Below, one piece after another: positions 8,566 to 17,314 of a DNA stretch of 18,242 nucleotides; the first letter of the stretch is position 1, and the number at the start of each line of letters is the position of its first letter. The DNA is from Parachlorella kessleri. Taxonomy: Eukaryota > Chlorophyta > Trebouxiophyceae > Chlorellales > Chlorellaceae. A model generated the notes under the pieces. It ran no database searches. It saw only the letters and a list, made by a program, of their open reading frames with translations, and was not told the origin of the DNA. The translations under genes were made by a program, and so were the position numbers. Location of the stretch: the NCBI GenBank assembly GCA_001598975.1, contig BBXU01002942.1, positions 1 through 18,242 on the forward strand, in the 5' to 3' direction.

Positions 8566-10437
8566 ATGGCGTGTGGCTTGCGCCTGGCCTTCCTGCTATC
8601 GCTATACCTGCTCCTCAGTTGCACAGCTGCCTGGACTGGTGGGCGCTGCGGCCCAGCCAGCGGCGGGGCCATCTGCTCTGATTTCCAGTGCTGCGATCGT
8701 GATGGACAGTGCGGCCTTGATGCGTCCCACTGCGGCACTGACTGCCAAACATCTTTTGGCATGTGCAACCCGAGCTCATCCCATATCGCCAGTATGGACT
8801 ACATGTAAGTGCGGCTCAGACTAGCTCGGTACCCCAGGAGATCAGAAGTTGTTGGGTCGCACACCTCCTCTGACATATCCTGCCTATCGTGTCTTGTAAG
8901 CAGCTCACCAGCTTTGCGGGTCCTTCAGTCACCATTGGCTGCGTGCTCATATGCACACCGCTGTGCCCTTTCCCGGCGCGCATGCACCAATGACTTAGTT
9001 GTGCATTTTGCTGCAGGATCAACATCCTGGTAGCGGAGCCCGGGGAGACTGGTTTGCCAACTCCTGTCAACACCACCGGGCTGGCAGGCGTCTCCCCTGG
9101 CAGCCTGTGGGGCACCATGCCATTTGACGAGGTCTTTGATTTGTGCGAGACCTTTGCGGGCGCTGGCAACCACAGTGTTGCGGTTAACATATCCAGTGGC
9201 AGCTACAGTCTGGCCGCAGACATGTCTGTCCAGGCAGCAGCTGGGTGCGGCGCCGAGGATGAAGATACTCCTCCTCAGGCGTTGTAAGTCCTCACGACCC
9301 AGCTAACTTTGCCCTCGCCTACCACCCCGTCAGCTACCGCTGGCAGTGTGCTGCTGCTTGTGCAAACCTTGCAAGCCTGTATGCCCAATTTTCCTGCAAA
9401 TTCTACTAGCACTGAGGCTAGTGGTCAATACTGAGGCTGCTGTTGATCCTACCAGATGGAGGCTTTTTGCGCCTCCTTTTCGGCATTCGGTGAACATTAT
9501 AGTGTGACTGACCGGCTCGTTTGAGCTGCCCTGCAGGCTTCTTGACACCTTGAGAAGGGAGTTCCTAGTTGTTTGCCACGGCGAAGAGCCAACCAGCTGT
9601 CTTGTGTACGCTGCTGGTGAGCCTGCATAGGTGTTGTGTGCATGCATCATTATGAGAGCGAGTGCCAGGAGGCAGCAGGACGGTGTGTAAGTAAAGACTC
9701 CCAGGCCCAAGGGCACAGCCGCAGCCATGCCTTGAGCGGTGCAGCGGGGCGGTAATGTGAGCCTGTGAACTGGATGAGGGACGAGTCTTGTCAGCGGCAA
9801 GCTTGGGCCTTGTGCCATGTGATAAATAGCCTAAGAGTTTGCCACTGGTTTTTATGCAGGTGAAGGCCAGCAATACCTGCGCACCTTGGGTTTTGGCAGT
9901 CTCTCAAGAGTCCATCGCCCTTTGCAGGGTACAGACAAGAGCGCAGGTGCTCCTATCGCCTGTGGGCCTTATTATGGCTACTACGTCTGCCCTGAGCCCC
10001 TGTGCTGCAATGGCATGTACTGCAGCCTCGATTACTGTGGGACACCAGGGTGCCTGCCGCAGTATAGCGAATCAGGCTGTAACGTTTTGTGCGGTTACTT
10101 CGCAAGTGTTGGTGAGGTCCATTGCATATCGTCCTGCTGCAGCAGCCAGGGGATATGTGGATCAGATTCACAGTCTTGTGGTTATGGGTGCCAGTCTGCC
10201 CATGGTCATTGCAACGCGCCCCAAAGCCCAACTCCCAGCCCCCCAAAGCCTGGGCCTAGTCCACCGTACCACGATGATTATCACGCTACAGTATCGCGTG
10301 GGAAGGTCCGTATCGGTATTATTGTAGGTCCTGGTCTTGGAGGCCTGCTTCTTCTGGTTGTCTTTGTTGTTGTGGTTGTTGTATTGTTGAAGAGGCAGAA
10401 GCCGGAGGAGCCAGTTCGTGTTCATGTGGGCACCTAA
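8566..10437 (+). CDS. Secreted, membrane-anchored protein with three hevein-type (CBM18) modules
   Basis: Exons are 8566..8804, 9017..9283, 9537..9616 and 9860..10437. All junctions agree in phase and have consensus sites (GTAAGT, GTAAGT, GTGAGC donors; CTGCAG, CTGCAG, ATGCAG acceptors), giving 387 residues. Residues 1-22 are a signal peptide (LRLAFLLSLYLLLSC). Residues 28-67 are a hevein-type chitin-binding module with eight Cys including the CC pair. Residues about 80-215 resemble one or two turns of the pectin-lyase/beta-helix type seen in algal surface proteins (VAVNISSGSYSL, CHGEEPTSCLVYAAGEGQ). Modules two (229-269, divergent spacing) and three (273-313) also have eight Cys each. A Pro/Ser stalk (315-331), a transmembrane helix (about 345-368, VVFVVVVVVLL) and a basic cytoplasmic tail follow. 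The family binds chitin or GlcNAc polymers; here the usual aromatic contact residues are mostly replaced, so the ligand is open. It is probably a plasma-membrane protein facing the wall. Confidence 0.85.
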
Positions 10438-10769
10438 GGTAGGAGACTTCTATGTAAGTTGGCTGGTCACCGTTGGCTGAGGTGTGTCTCATATGCCTGT
10501 CCCGCACTAGTGTACATGCAGCATATGCCAGCGCACTGGTACGAGGAGCCAAACCTTGTGCTGTCAATCCCAAGGAGGCGTCTGAGTTGTGACCTGCAAG
10601 TTGTAGCTCGAGTGTCCCATCCAAGGGAGTTTCCAGCAGCCACTCTTGGCACAAGTAAGGGCTCAAACAACTCGGTCCCATGATGAGTCGGTCTTTCTGT
10701 TGTTACTTTTTACATACTCCCATTTGCTGGGGATTGGATAGGGCATACTGCAGGCAGCCTGTGACTTTA

Positions 10770-10774
10770 TGTAA
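10770..10774 (+). terminator. Candidate poly(A) signal TGTAA
   Basis: TGTAA lies about 330 bp after the stop of the hevein-type gene. Another TGTAA at 10453-10457 is only 16 bp past the stop and sits in a GTAAGT context, so I prefer this one. It is a short motif without transcript support. Confidence 0.4.
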
Positions 10775-10789
10775 CTCATGCATGTGCAC

Positions 10790-11054
10790 GTTTGTGCTTG
10801 CAAGCACTTCTTTCTCCATCTGTGTACACTCCGATGCGACTCGGTTACCCTTCAAAGCGGTCTGGTTTGCAACGCTCACATTATTCGAGCTCAAAAGGGA
10901 TGTTGCTGAAGAGTGCAAAAACGCATACTAAGACGAAGGATCCAGCAGGACAGAGCCAGAACAACAGCAGGACAGAGCCAGTGTGAAGCCAGACCGGATG
11001 CGCCAGGACAATGCCTGTATGGAGCAGTAATGGGCCAATATGTGCGCCACTGGG
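10790..11054. other. Stretch without a supported gene
   Basis: I see no exon with motif or splice support. A short local repeat around AGGACAGAGCCAG occurs twice (about 10948-10960 and 10969-10981). Confidence 0.45.
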
Positions 11055-11112
11055 ACGCCCCTGGCTGGTGTCCTGTGGTTTTCCAGGGCACCACTCGGGG
11101 CATGGCTACGGC
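11055..11112 (+). repeat. Repeated element, copy 1
   Basis: About 58 bp starting ACGCCCCTGGCTG and containing GTCCTGTGGTTTTCC and AGGGCACCACTC recurs at 11507-11565 with few substitutions and one indel. The element holds no convincing coding frame. Confidence 0.65.
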
Positions 11113-11234
11113 TGTGCGTTATTCGAGGTTTAGTTAAGCCATGCCAGCCTCATCAAGAGCCTGCTCCACCACAGCCTGTCCTATGCATTCTCAATCACCT
11201 GCACCTCAAGGCACCCCACTACCTCCCATGTTTG

Positions 11235-11504
11235 CTACGCTGCGTTGCCACGCCCATCAGCATGCAGCATCAATAGCACATCATTGGGCTCAGACTGGCA
11301 CTTGGCTGCTTGAATTGTTGGAGGCCGGGCTGCAAGCTCAGCTGCCTTCTTAGCTGCTTGCATGGCTGGTGCCGTGGATGTGGAGGCGACACGGCCCTGG
11401 CCCTGGCGCTCCGGCTGCTCATGCGCTCCTGCCGCCGCTGACGGCGCCCGAGGCCACAGTATGGACTGCGGTCGGTGATGTGCAACCGAGGGCGTCTCCT
11501 TCAC
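11235..11504 (-). CDS. Possible Ala-rich exon (weak)
   Basis: A 90-codon frame between the two repeat copies has a plausible composition (APAMQAAKKAAELAARPP) with alternating Ala and Lys/Glu, as in a helical linker. No domain is recognisable. An acceptor-like GACAGCAG lies just upstream on this strand, but no clear donor or partner exon was found. It could be a chance frame in GC-rich DNA. Confidence 0.2.
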   Translation of the reverse strand: MKETPSVAHHRPQSILWPRAPSAAAGAHEQPERQGQGRVASTSTAPAMQAAKKAAELAARPPTIQAAKCQSEPNDVLLMLHADGRGNAA

Positions 11505-11506
11505 CC

Positions 11507-11565
11507 ACGCCCCTGGCTGCTGTCCTGTGGTTTTCCCAGGGCACCACTCAAGGCACGGCCACGGC
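11507..11565 (+). repeat. Repeated element, copy 2
   Basis: This is the second copy of the element at 11055-11112, in the same orientation and about 450 bp away. It shares GTCCTGTGGTTTTCC, an extra C, then AGGGCACCACTC and a similar GGC(A/T)CGGC tail. Confidence 0.65.
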
Positions 11566-11765
11566 CTTTCTTTAAATCTTTATTTGCCGCCGCTGATGCC
11601 AGGGTCAAGACAGGAGCTGCCCTGGCCCTGCTGCTCCCCCTTGGCATCATCCACGCCTGCTCCTCGGGATAGCTCCGGGTGCCCTGCACACCATGTTAGA
11701 CACGGTGCCTCAAGCCCAGTGCACTGCCACTTTTCACTACAGGTAAGGCACACATACCCCCGCAG

Positions 11766-11867
11766 ACTTGTGGCTGTTGACCCCACGGCTATGGAGGCGG
11801 TAGTAATCCCTGTGGATATGGGCTGTTGCAATCAGAGTAGCCGGGTTGCATGGCCGCCGATGACTAC
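11766..11867 (+). CDS. Possible orphan exon (weak)
   Basis: This 102-nt segment has a CCCCCGCAG acceptor and a TAC/GTAAGG donor and reads LVAVDPTAMEAVVIPVDMG followed by CCNQSSRVAWPP. The peptide looks coding and both splice sites are good, but I found no partner exons in phase and no family. Confidence 0.25.
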
Positions 11868-13360
11868 GTAAGGGCGGGGTGGGATGGCTTCTGTGCATGA
11901 CACCTCAGTCACTGCACACACAGACACATTACACACAGCATAAACACACACACACAGCACACAACAGTAGCAAGCTTGCATCCAGCCCAGTCAGAACAGC
12001 TCAACCATATCTCCTCTCTGTCGCACTACCAGCCCCCCTTACTAAATACACACCTGTGGCTTGGCCACGCCACTCAGCTGCATGCCCTATGCATGTGAGG
12101 CTCAAGCTGGGCCCCCTTCGCGTGCTCGTCTTGCAAGGTGACCTATCCACCATTAGACCGAACGCTGTCGTGTGCAGGCACGTTAGGCAATCACCACTTT
12201 GCGGCAGGCAACTCAGCACCGTCCGAGGAGAAGATGCACTATTGTGAGGCTGCTGTTTGCATGGATCTGACGGGCAGCAGGCAGCAACTGACCTCTGCCA
12301 GCAACCTCCTCACCTGTCTCGCTGAGGTGTTTCTGGTGGAGTAAGCATCGCTGGCCCATCGTCAGTACGCCACCAATCCGTTTTTCCAGGGTGTCTTCGA
12401 GTGGAGGGTGAACTCCTCCCTGGTGATAAGCTCGTTCGATACTTGCGCGTGTCTGCTGAAGAGACGAAGGCCACCTACAGCGTTCCCACGCACAACCAAT
12501 AGTTGCGTGCAGGCTTGGCAGACTGTCGGTTGACAAGGGTGGGGAGGGGGGTGTCCTCACAAGGTACGAGCCACCTAGCCCACCATCCCAAACCCCCGCA
12601 CGCCCAGCCCCGCCTCTCCCTCCTTCCCACTTCCCAAACCCCCCGGCAACCTGACCAAAATAGATATACATCACAGACGCTGTCAAGGCAGCAATAGGCA
12701 AGGGCCCTACACACCTAAGAAGCAGCCTCCTGGCTGGAGCACGGCTGGCTTGCTGTTGCCAGTTTCACAGGAGCAGCACACCTGTCGTCCCACGCAAGAA
12801 CAAACCAATTCCACAGGTAGCGTTGGTTGGAGCTTCCATGTGCGTGCTGTTGCTCGACGTGAGCCTAGCTTTGGTCAGTGGGCTTTGCAAGCTGTGACTG
12901 CTGCAGTTTCACAGGGCTCGCCACCCCACATGCCATGTCCATGGACCACTTGGCCAGCACGTGGACATGTCCTTGCTTACACAAGGCCGTCAGTATTGGT
13001 ATTGATATATGGATATTGATACTATTCAGAGAATCCACCGGTTGCGCTTTTCACGACCTCTGCCGACACTTTGAGGCTCCAGTAATATATTTCTATCTCG
13101 CTGACTGACGGGGATGCCTTCCCTCGCTTCCCTTGCTCTATGCCCTTGCCCGCCAGCTGTCACCCGCCAGGGCGCCAACACACCCCGGAGCATCTAGTGC
13201 GTTTTGCATACACAATACGTAAAGCACTGTTGCCTAGATCTTGCAGGGACGTCTAGGCTTCCTTCTCTTGGTATTCAGGACTCGGAGCCTATGATCACAT
13301 CTGTGGGCCTCGAACGTATACCTGCTCGCGGGCATCACCACAGCGGCGAGCCCTACACCC
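11868..13360. other. Stretch without a supported gene, with (CA)n and C-rich tracts
   Basis: A degenerate (CA)n region lies at about 11915-11970 and a pyrimidine/C-rich tract at about 12570-12650. Frames such as 12213-12701 (-) and 12750-13019 (+) show no motif. GCAGTTTCACAGG-like sequence recurs near 12758 and 12902. An A/T-rich patch at about 12995-13095 (TATTGATATATGG, AATATATTTC) is the most promoter-like sequence upstream of the protease gene, but it is 500 bp from its ATG. Confidence 0.5.
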
Positions 13361-13364
13361 CCAC

Positions 13365-13564
13365 CTGGGCTCCATGTCAGCTAGCAGGTGCAAGCCAGGG
13401 CTGCAGACCGCGACGTCGGCCTCCGTGTCTGGTGCCGTGTACCATCCTGGCGCGTAGTCTTCACAGCCGCGGTGCAGCTTGGCCCTTGTATACCAGAGCA
13501 AGTGGGTCCCAGTTGTGAAATCAAGCAACGTGTCCGAGCAGATATTCTTCTCCAAAGCATCATC
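13365..13564 (-). CDS. Candidate exon, antisense and just upstream of the protease gene
   Basis: On the - strand a 200-nt segment runs from a pyrimidine-rich acceptor (GGCAGGCAG ending 13565) to a donor (CCCAG/GTGGGG). It is open throughout and reads GCEDYAPGWYTAPDTEADVA then VCSPGLHLLADMEP, which looks like real protein with paired Cys and Trp/Tyr. I found no partner exons and no family. It ends 30 bp from the ATG of the + strand protease gene, so if real the two would be closely divergent or overlapping. Confidence 0.3.
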
Positions 13565-13593
13565 CTGCCTGCCTGTTATTAAAGAGGGACCCC

Positions 13594-16091
13594 ATGGCCA
13601 GGCATGTGCTATTTATGGTGCTTGCGACAGCCCTTCTGGCCACCAACACGGTAGCGATCTTAGCAGAAGGTAACTCAATGGCTGCAGTACACCCTTCTGG
13701 TACTGCGCATGTCGACAAGAGCGAAGTCGTTTGGGCCGTACCGTCAAAATCCTTACCTGGATGTCAAGCTCTTTGCTCTACAGGCTGCAACTGTCGCAGC
13801 TCAGCCTGGTGCCTTCTCCCGTCTGTGGTGTGGATGGCATCACCTATATCAACCGCTGTGTGGCCGTGTGTCAGGGTGGTAAGTTGCGCTACGAGTTTGA
13901 ATGCCCGGCAGCACAAGCAACAGGCAAGCGTCTGCTCGCTGGATAGGAGTTCAAACTTACACACTTTGGTTAGCTGCCAGAAGGGTCGATTTACTACGCT
14001 AGCACATCTGCCTAAGCTTGCTTGAGGCTTTCGCAATAGTATCGGGCATTTGCTCAACTCTATGTGTGCCTCCTGGCATTCACCCTTATATTCAGGCCTG
14101 GTACACTATGTCAGCCTCCCAAGCAAATATTCAGTTCACTATGCAGCTCTGCCTATTGCCTATGCAGGTGAGCAAACACTGCACCTGAAGGACAGCTCCA
14201 CAGCAGACTCCGAAGGGCAGGCGGGCGAGGACGCCAGCATCACCAACGCACCCACCGTGAACCTCAACAAAGCGGATCTCAGCGCATCTGTGAATCTGGA
14301 AGTGCTGACCCGCTATGCAAGCTCTGGCTTCAAGTTTGCCACCAAGGTTCTGCTCAAGTCGTCCCTGGGCAATTTAGATCCCAAGGTTGCCAAAGGCACC
14401 GCAGACGGGTAAGTAGGTGATATTGCCGCCAGCTGGTTCAACCTGCTCAGGGCTGCTGCTGCTGCTGATGGGTCGTTCTGCCCTGCTTGGCATGCAAGGA
14501 GTCGGCTGGGGCATCTCAATGTTTCGTTCTTGGAGGAGTCGTGCCACTGTACTGCTGCTGCTGGCCCACCACCTTGAGGACTCAAAGCCCTTGCCTGGGG
14601 GTGCACCATGTTCATACACACTTGCGGTGTTGTGACAGCGCAGGGCAGATGTTCCTGTGTCCTTCTACCATGCCTGCCCTGCCTACACCGGTATGAGGTG
14701 TTACCCTCCATGACTGCAGGCCGTCAGTCCTAGCCAGCAACCGGACCCTGCTGGCTGCCCGGGTGGATGCCGATGGCCATCTCTACCTTAAGTCCAGCCC
14801 AGCCAGCGAGCTGGCAGCAGCCTTCCAAGACATTGACAGCCAGGCGACACTGCCACTGCGAGCTTCTGAAGGCAGCCCCAAAGGTGCGAGCCAGCTGGCA
14901 CAGCAGCCAAAGCGAGGCAGCCGCAAGCTCCTGCTAACCACCCCACCTGAGAGCTCCCAGGGCAGCGGCCGGGGGCTGCTGGTGACGGGACCAGATGGGC
15001 GAGTTGAGGTTGACACTACCGCCTACCCGTACTCCGCTGTGGGCCTGATCATTGCTGGGATTGGCAATGGCAGCGAGGCCAGCTACTGCAGCGGCACGCT
15101 GGTGGGCCCGCGAAGCGTGCTCACAGCGGGGCATTGCGTGTATGACGCCATGGCCAGGGAGTTCTATGATATCAGTATGATGACCTTCATCCCCAACCAG
15201 CATGGGGGCAGGACGCCCGGCCAAGACCAGAGGATGGCCGTCCAGTCGGTGAGTCGATGGGAACTGACAGCTAGCGACTCTGTTTTGCTGAGGACGCCTC
15301 TCAGGGGTTGGCGGCAACTAGAGTTTGTGTCGAATTGAGATACCTGTTAAGGGCTCAACTCTCCTGCTGCTCTACCTGCTGTGGTTGGCACGTACAGTTG
15401 CTTAGCAAGGTGGCTGGCATAGAATCCCATGTTGATAGGCTGCCCTGCGCTTCTGGTTCCTCACGGGCCGGGGTGGGGGTGGTGTGTGTGCGTGTGTGGG
15501 TGTGTGTGTGGGGGGTGGGGGGGGTGGGGGGGGGGAGGAGTTACACTTTAATCACCATCAACAATATCTCAACTTGGACTCCAGCTGCCCAACTACTACT
15601 GCCTCGCTGTTCCATGTCTGCAGGTCATGACCTACTTCAACAATGCTGGGCAGCCTTTCAAGTGCGATGCCGGCGATGAGTGCCACCACTTAGTCGATTG
15701 GGAGTTGGACTTTGCAGTGATCACTCTAAAGGAGCTTGCCGGCGAGAACTATGGCTACCTTTCGGTGGGTTACACGTGCGGGGAGCAGAGCTATGAAGAA
15801 GTCGACACGGCCGGGTACCCGGGGGACCTCCCAGGCTTTCCCTGGCGCATGTATGGTGACAGCGGGGCGCTGGGCACCTTTGATGCATGCCTGACCGATC
15901 TTAGCGATAGTGTGGTAACCTCCACCCTCGACTCATACCCTGGTCAGTCAGGATCCGGGGTGTGGGATTCTGAGGATGTGATCCGGGCGCTAGTCAATGC
16001 CAGCGGGTCAGAGGGGGAGGCCTATCACCGTACCATTGCCAAATGGGTGTTCCAGGCTATCACGGAAGAAATTGCTGCTGCTAGTTCTTAG
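13594..16091 (+). CDS. Kazal-domain / V8-like S1 serine protease fusion (one frame conflict)
   Basis: Exons are 13594..13669, 13784..13878, 14168..14408, 14720..15248 and 15624..16091. Donors are GTAACT, GTAAGT, GTAAGT and GTGAGT, acceptors all CAG, and every junction agrees in phase. Exon 1 is a signal peptide (FMVLATALLATNTVAILA). Exon 2 holds a Kazal inhibitor motif: GCNC, then PVCGVDGITYINRC. These two parts are in different frames, and the exon total (1409 nt) is one base short of a multiple of three. Exons 3-4 carry a polar propeptide and the start of the protease (VTGPDGRVEV, TTAYPYSAVG) with the catalytic His codon at 15132-15134 (LTAGHC). Exon 5 has the Asp at 15708-15710 (WELDFAVI) and the Ser at 15948-15950 (GQSGSGVWD). 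The protease type matches glutamyl-endopeptidase (V8-like, S1) enzymes. It is presumably secreted, with the Kazal part restraining the zymogen or other proteases (inference). The protease half is near certain; the Kazal exon join is not. Confidence 0.82.
15466..15540 (+). repeat. (GT)n / poly-G tract in intron 4 of the protease gene
   Basis: GT repeats and G-runs, ending in runs of five, eight and more G with single-T loops (15511-15536), lie in the intron between the exons carrying the catalytic His and Asp. This is a G-quadruplex candidate on the RNA-sense strand. Confidence 0.8.
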
Positions 16092-16237
16092 GCTGGCAGG
16101 TGTGTTGCAATTCCTATTACCATTATCATACTGGCTATTAGCTGATGCACTTCCGGCCCGGCAGTTTTGCGGCTTGCAGAGTGCCGGCGGCTGGCGTGCC
16201 TTGTTCACTCCTGCTGCTAGTTGGTGCTTCCCAAATT

Positions 16238-16242
16238 TGTAA
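16238..16242 (+). terminator. Candidate poly(A) signal TGTAA
   Basis: TGTAA lies about 147 bp after the stop of the protease gene, the right sense and a typical 3' untranslated length for green algae. Confidence 0.5.
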
Positions 16243-17059
16243 TGGACGACATCTTGCTGGCACACCTTTGCCCGTAGAAGCTTTTTCGTATGGTGTTGTC
16301 AGTTGTGACCCTCCCTCCCGACCCCTAACCCAGGAAGGCTTGGCACGTCCCCTGTTCAACAGTTGCATCCCTGTTCGCTTGCAATATTTGCTCCTTGCCT
16401 GCCGCCTGTCATCCAATATTGACCTGAGTCTTTCATCGGGTGCAAATAGTAGCACTGCTGCCTGGTGCCTTGTACTGGTGAGGCTTCTTGTTGATTGGTT
16501 TCAAACTTAGTAAGATCTGGGAACTCCTAAGAGGGCTGGATGCACAATGAGCCTGAGGCTTGCCTGACTTTTGGCAAAGTAGTTCGCGCCCAAGCATCAT
16601 GGAGTTAAGAGACCCCGGCTTCGTGCTGCTGTGCATTTGAGCAAGCATGGCAGCAAGCCTCAGAGCACCCAGCGACTTCCAATTTCTAGTCGACACAAGG
16701 CGACATGTCTCCCAGCTGGATCTCCCCGCAGGTGCGGCCTCCTTACTGTCCTCCCGTGCTGCCCAGAGAAAGTGCTCAGCCACACTTGGGCGTGCTTAGC
16801 TGTGACCACACAAGTGCTAACATAGAAGAATGTTGAGCACTCCATTGTCTAGCTCTTGCAGCACTGTCGACAGCCAGGCCCGCCCTTTAGCCTGCAAGGG
16901 AGCTCGCCACGGTTTTGAACTAGTTAGTCAGAGGTCAGTTGCCAACCACTCAGTCCCCAGCACGACAGGCTGCTCTGTGTCAACTTCAGTCGACACAGAG
17001 TAGAAGTGAGTCACCAGTCATAGCTGCCTGGATAGCCGCTGACATACCCTGACGATATC
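16243..17059. other. Stretch without a supported gene
   Basis: The longest frame (16433-16783, - strand, about 116 codons) has no recognisable motif, start or splice pairing. Nothing else stands out. Confidence 0.5.
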
Positions 17060-17314
17060 CTATCCACATCTATACAACCTGTCCTCCGGACCCCGTGGTC
17101 GTCTGGTCAGACAGGCCAGTCTGAGAATTCTTCGAAGGCCCCCTTCGAAGGCCCCCACATACAGGACATGACCGCTCGCCATCATATGACAGTTGATAAC
17201 AGTCGCTGACATATAGCGGCCTCCGCTGCAGCAGCGCATGAAGCACTCGACATAGTATGTCGGCCGAAGGGTCTCCCCAGAGTCAAGGTCATGCATTGTC
17301 CTCCAGGAGCCCAC
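17060..17314 (-). pseudogene. Exon remnant, possibly the end of a PAS-like sensor domain
   Basis: From a CCCCAG acceptor (ending 17315) the frame reads through GETLRPTYYVECFMRCCSGG and INCHMMASGHVLYVGAFE, coding-like peptides. The pattern 'xVxxxMxxGHVLYVGAFE' faintly resembles the closing strand of algal PAS domains; that is a guess. Immediately after GAFE lies a 13-bp tandem duplication. With the duplication the frame runs to a stop at 17060; without it the frame would read about seven further codons to a different stop. No partner exons were found. Confidence 0.3.
17131..17156 (+). repeat. Perfect 13-bp tandem duplication
   Basis: TTCGAAGGCCCCC occurs twice in direct succession (17131-17143, 17144-17156). 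Thirteen is not a multiple of three, so it shifts any reading frame that crosses it. Confidence 0.9.

Noticed and set aside
8390..8824. 144-codon + strand frame overlapping the first hevein exon.
   Set aside because: The hevein module with its eight Cys and signal peptide is in another frame, and this frame shows no domain.
9330..9818. 162-codon open frame on the minus strand.
   Set aside because: It lies across introns and an exon of the well-supported hevein-type gene and has no motif; treated as a shadow.
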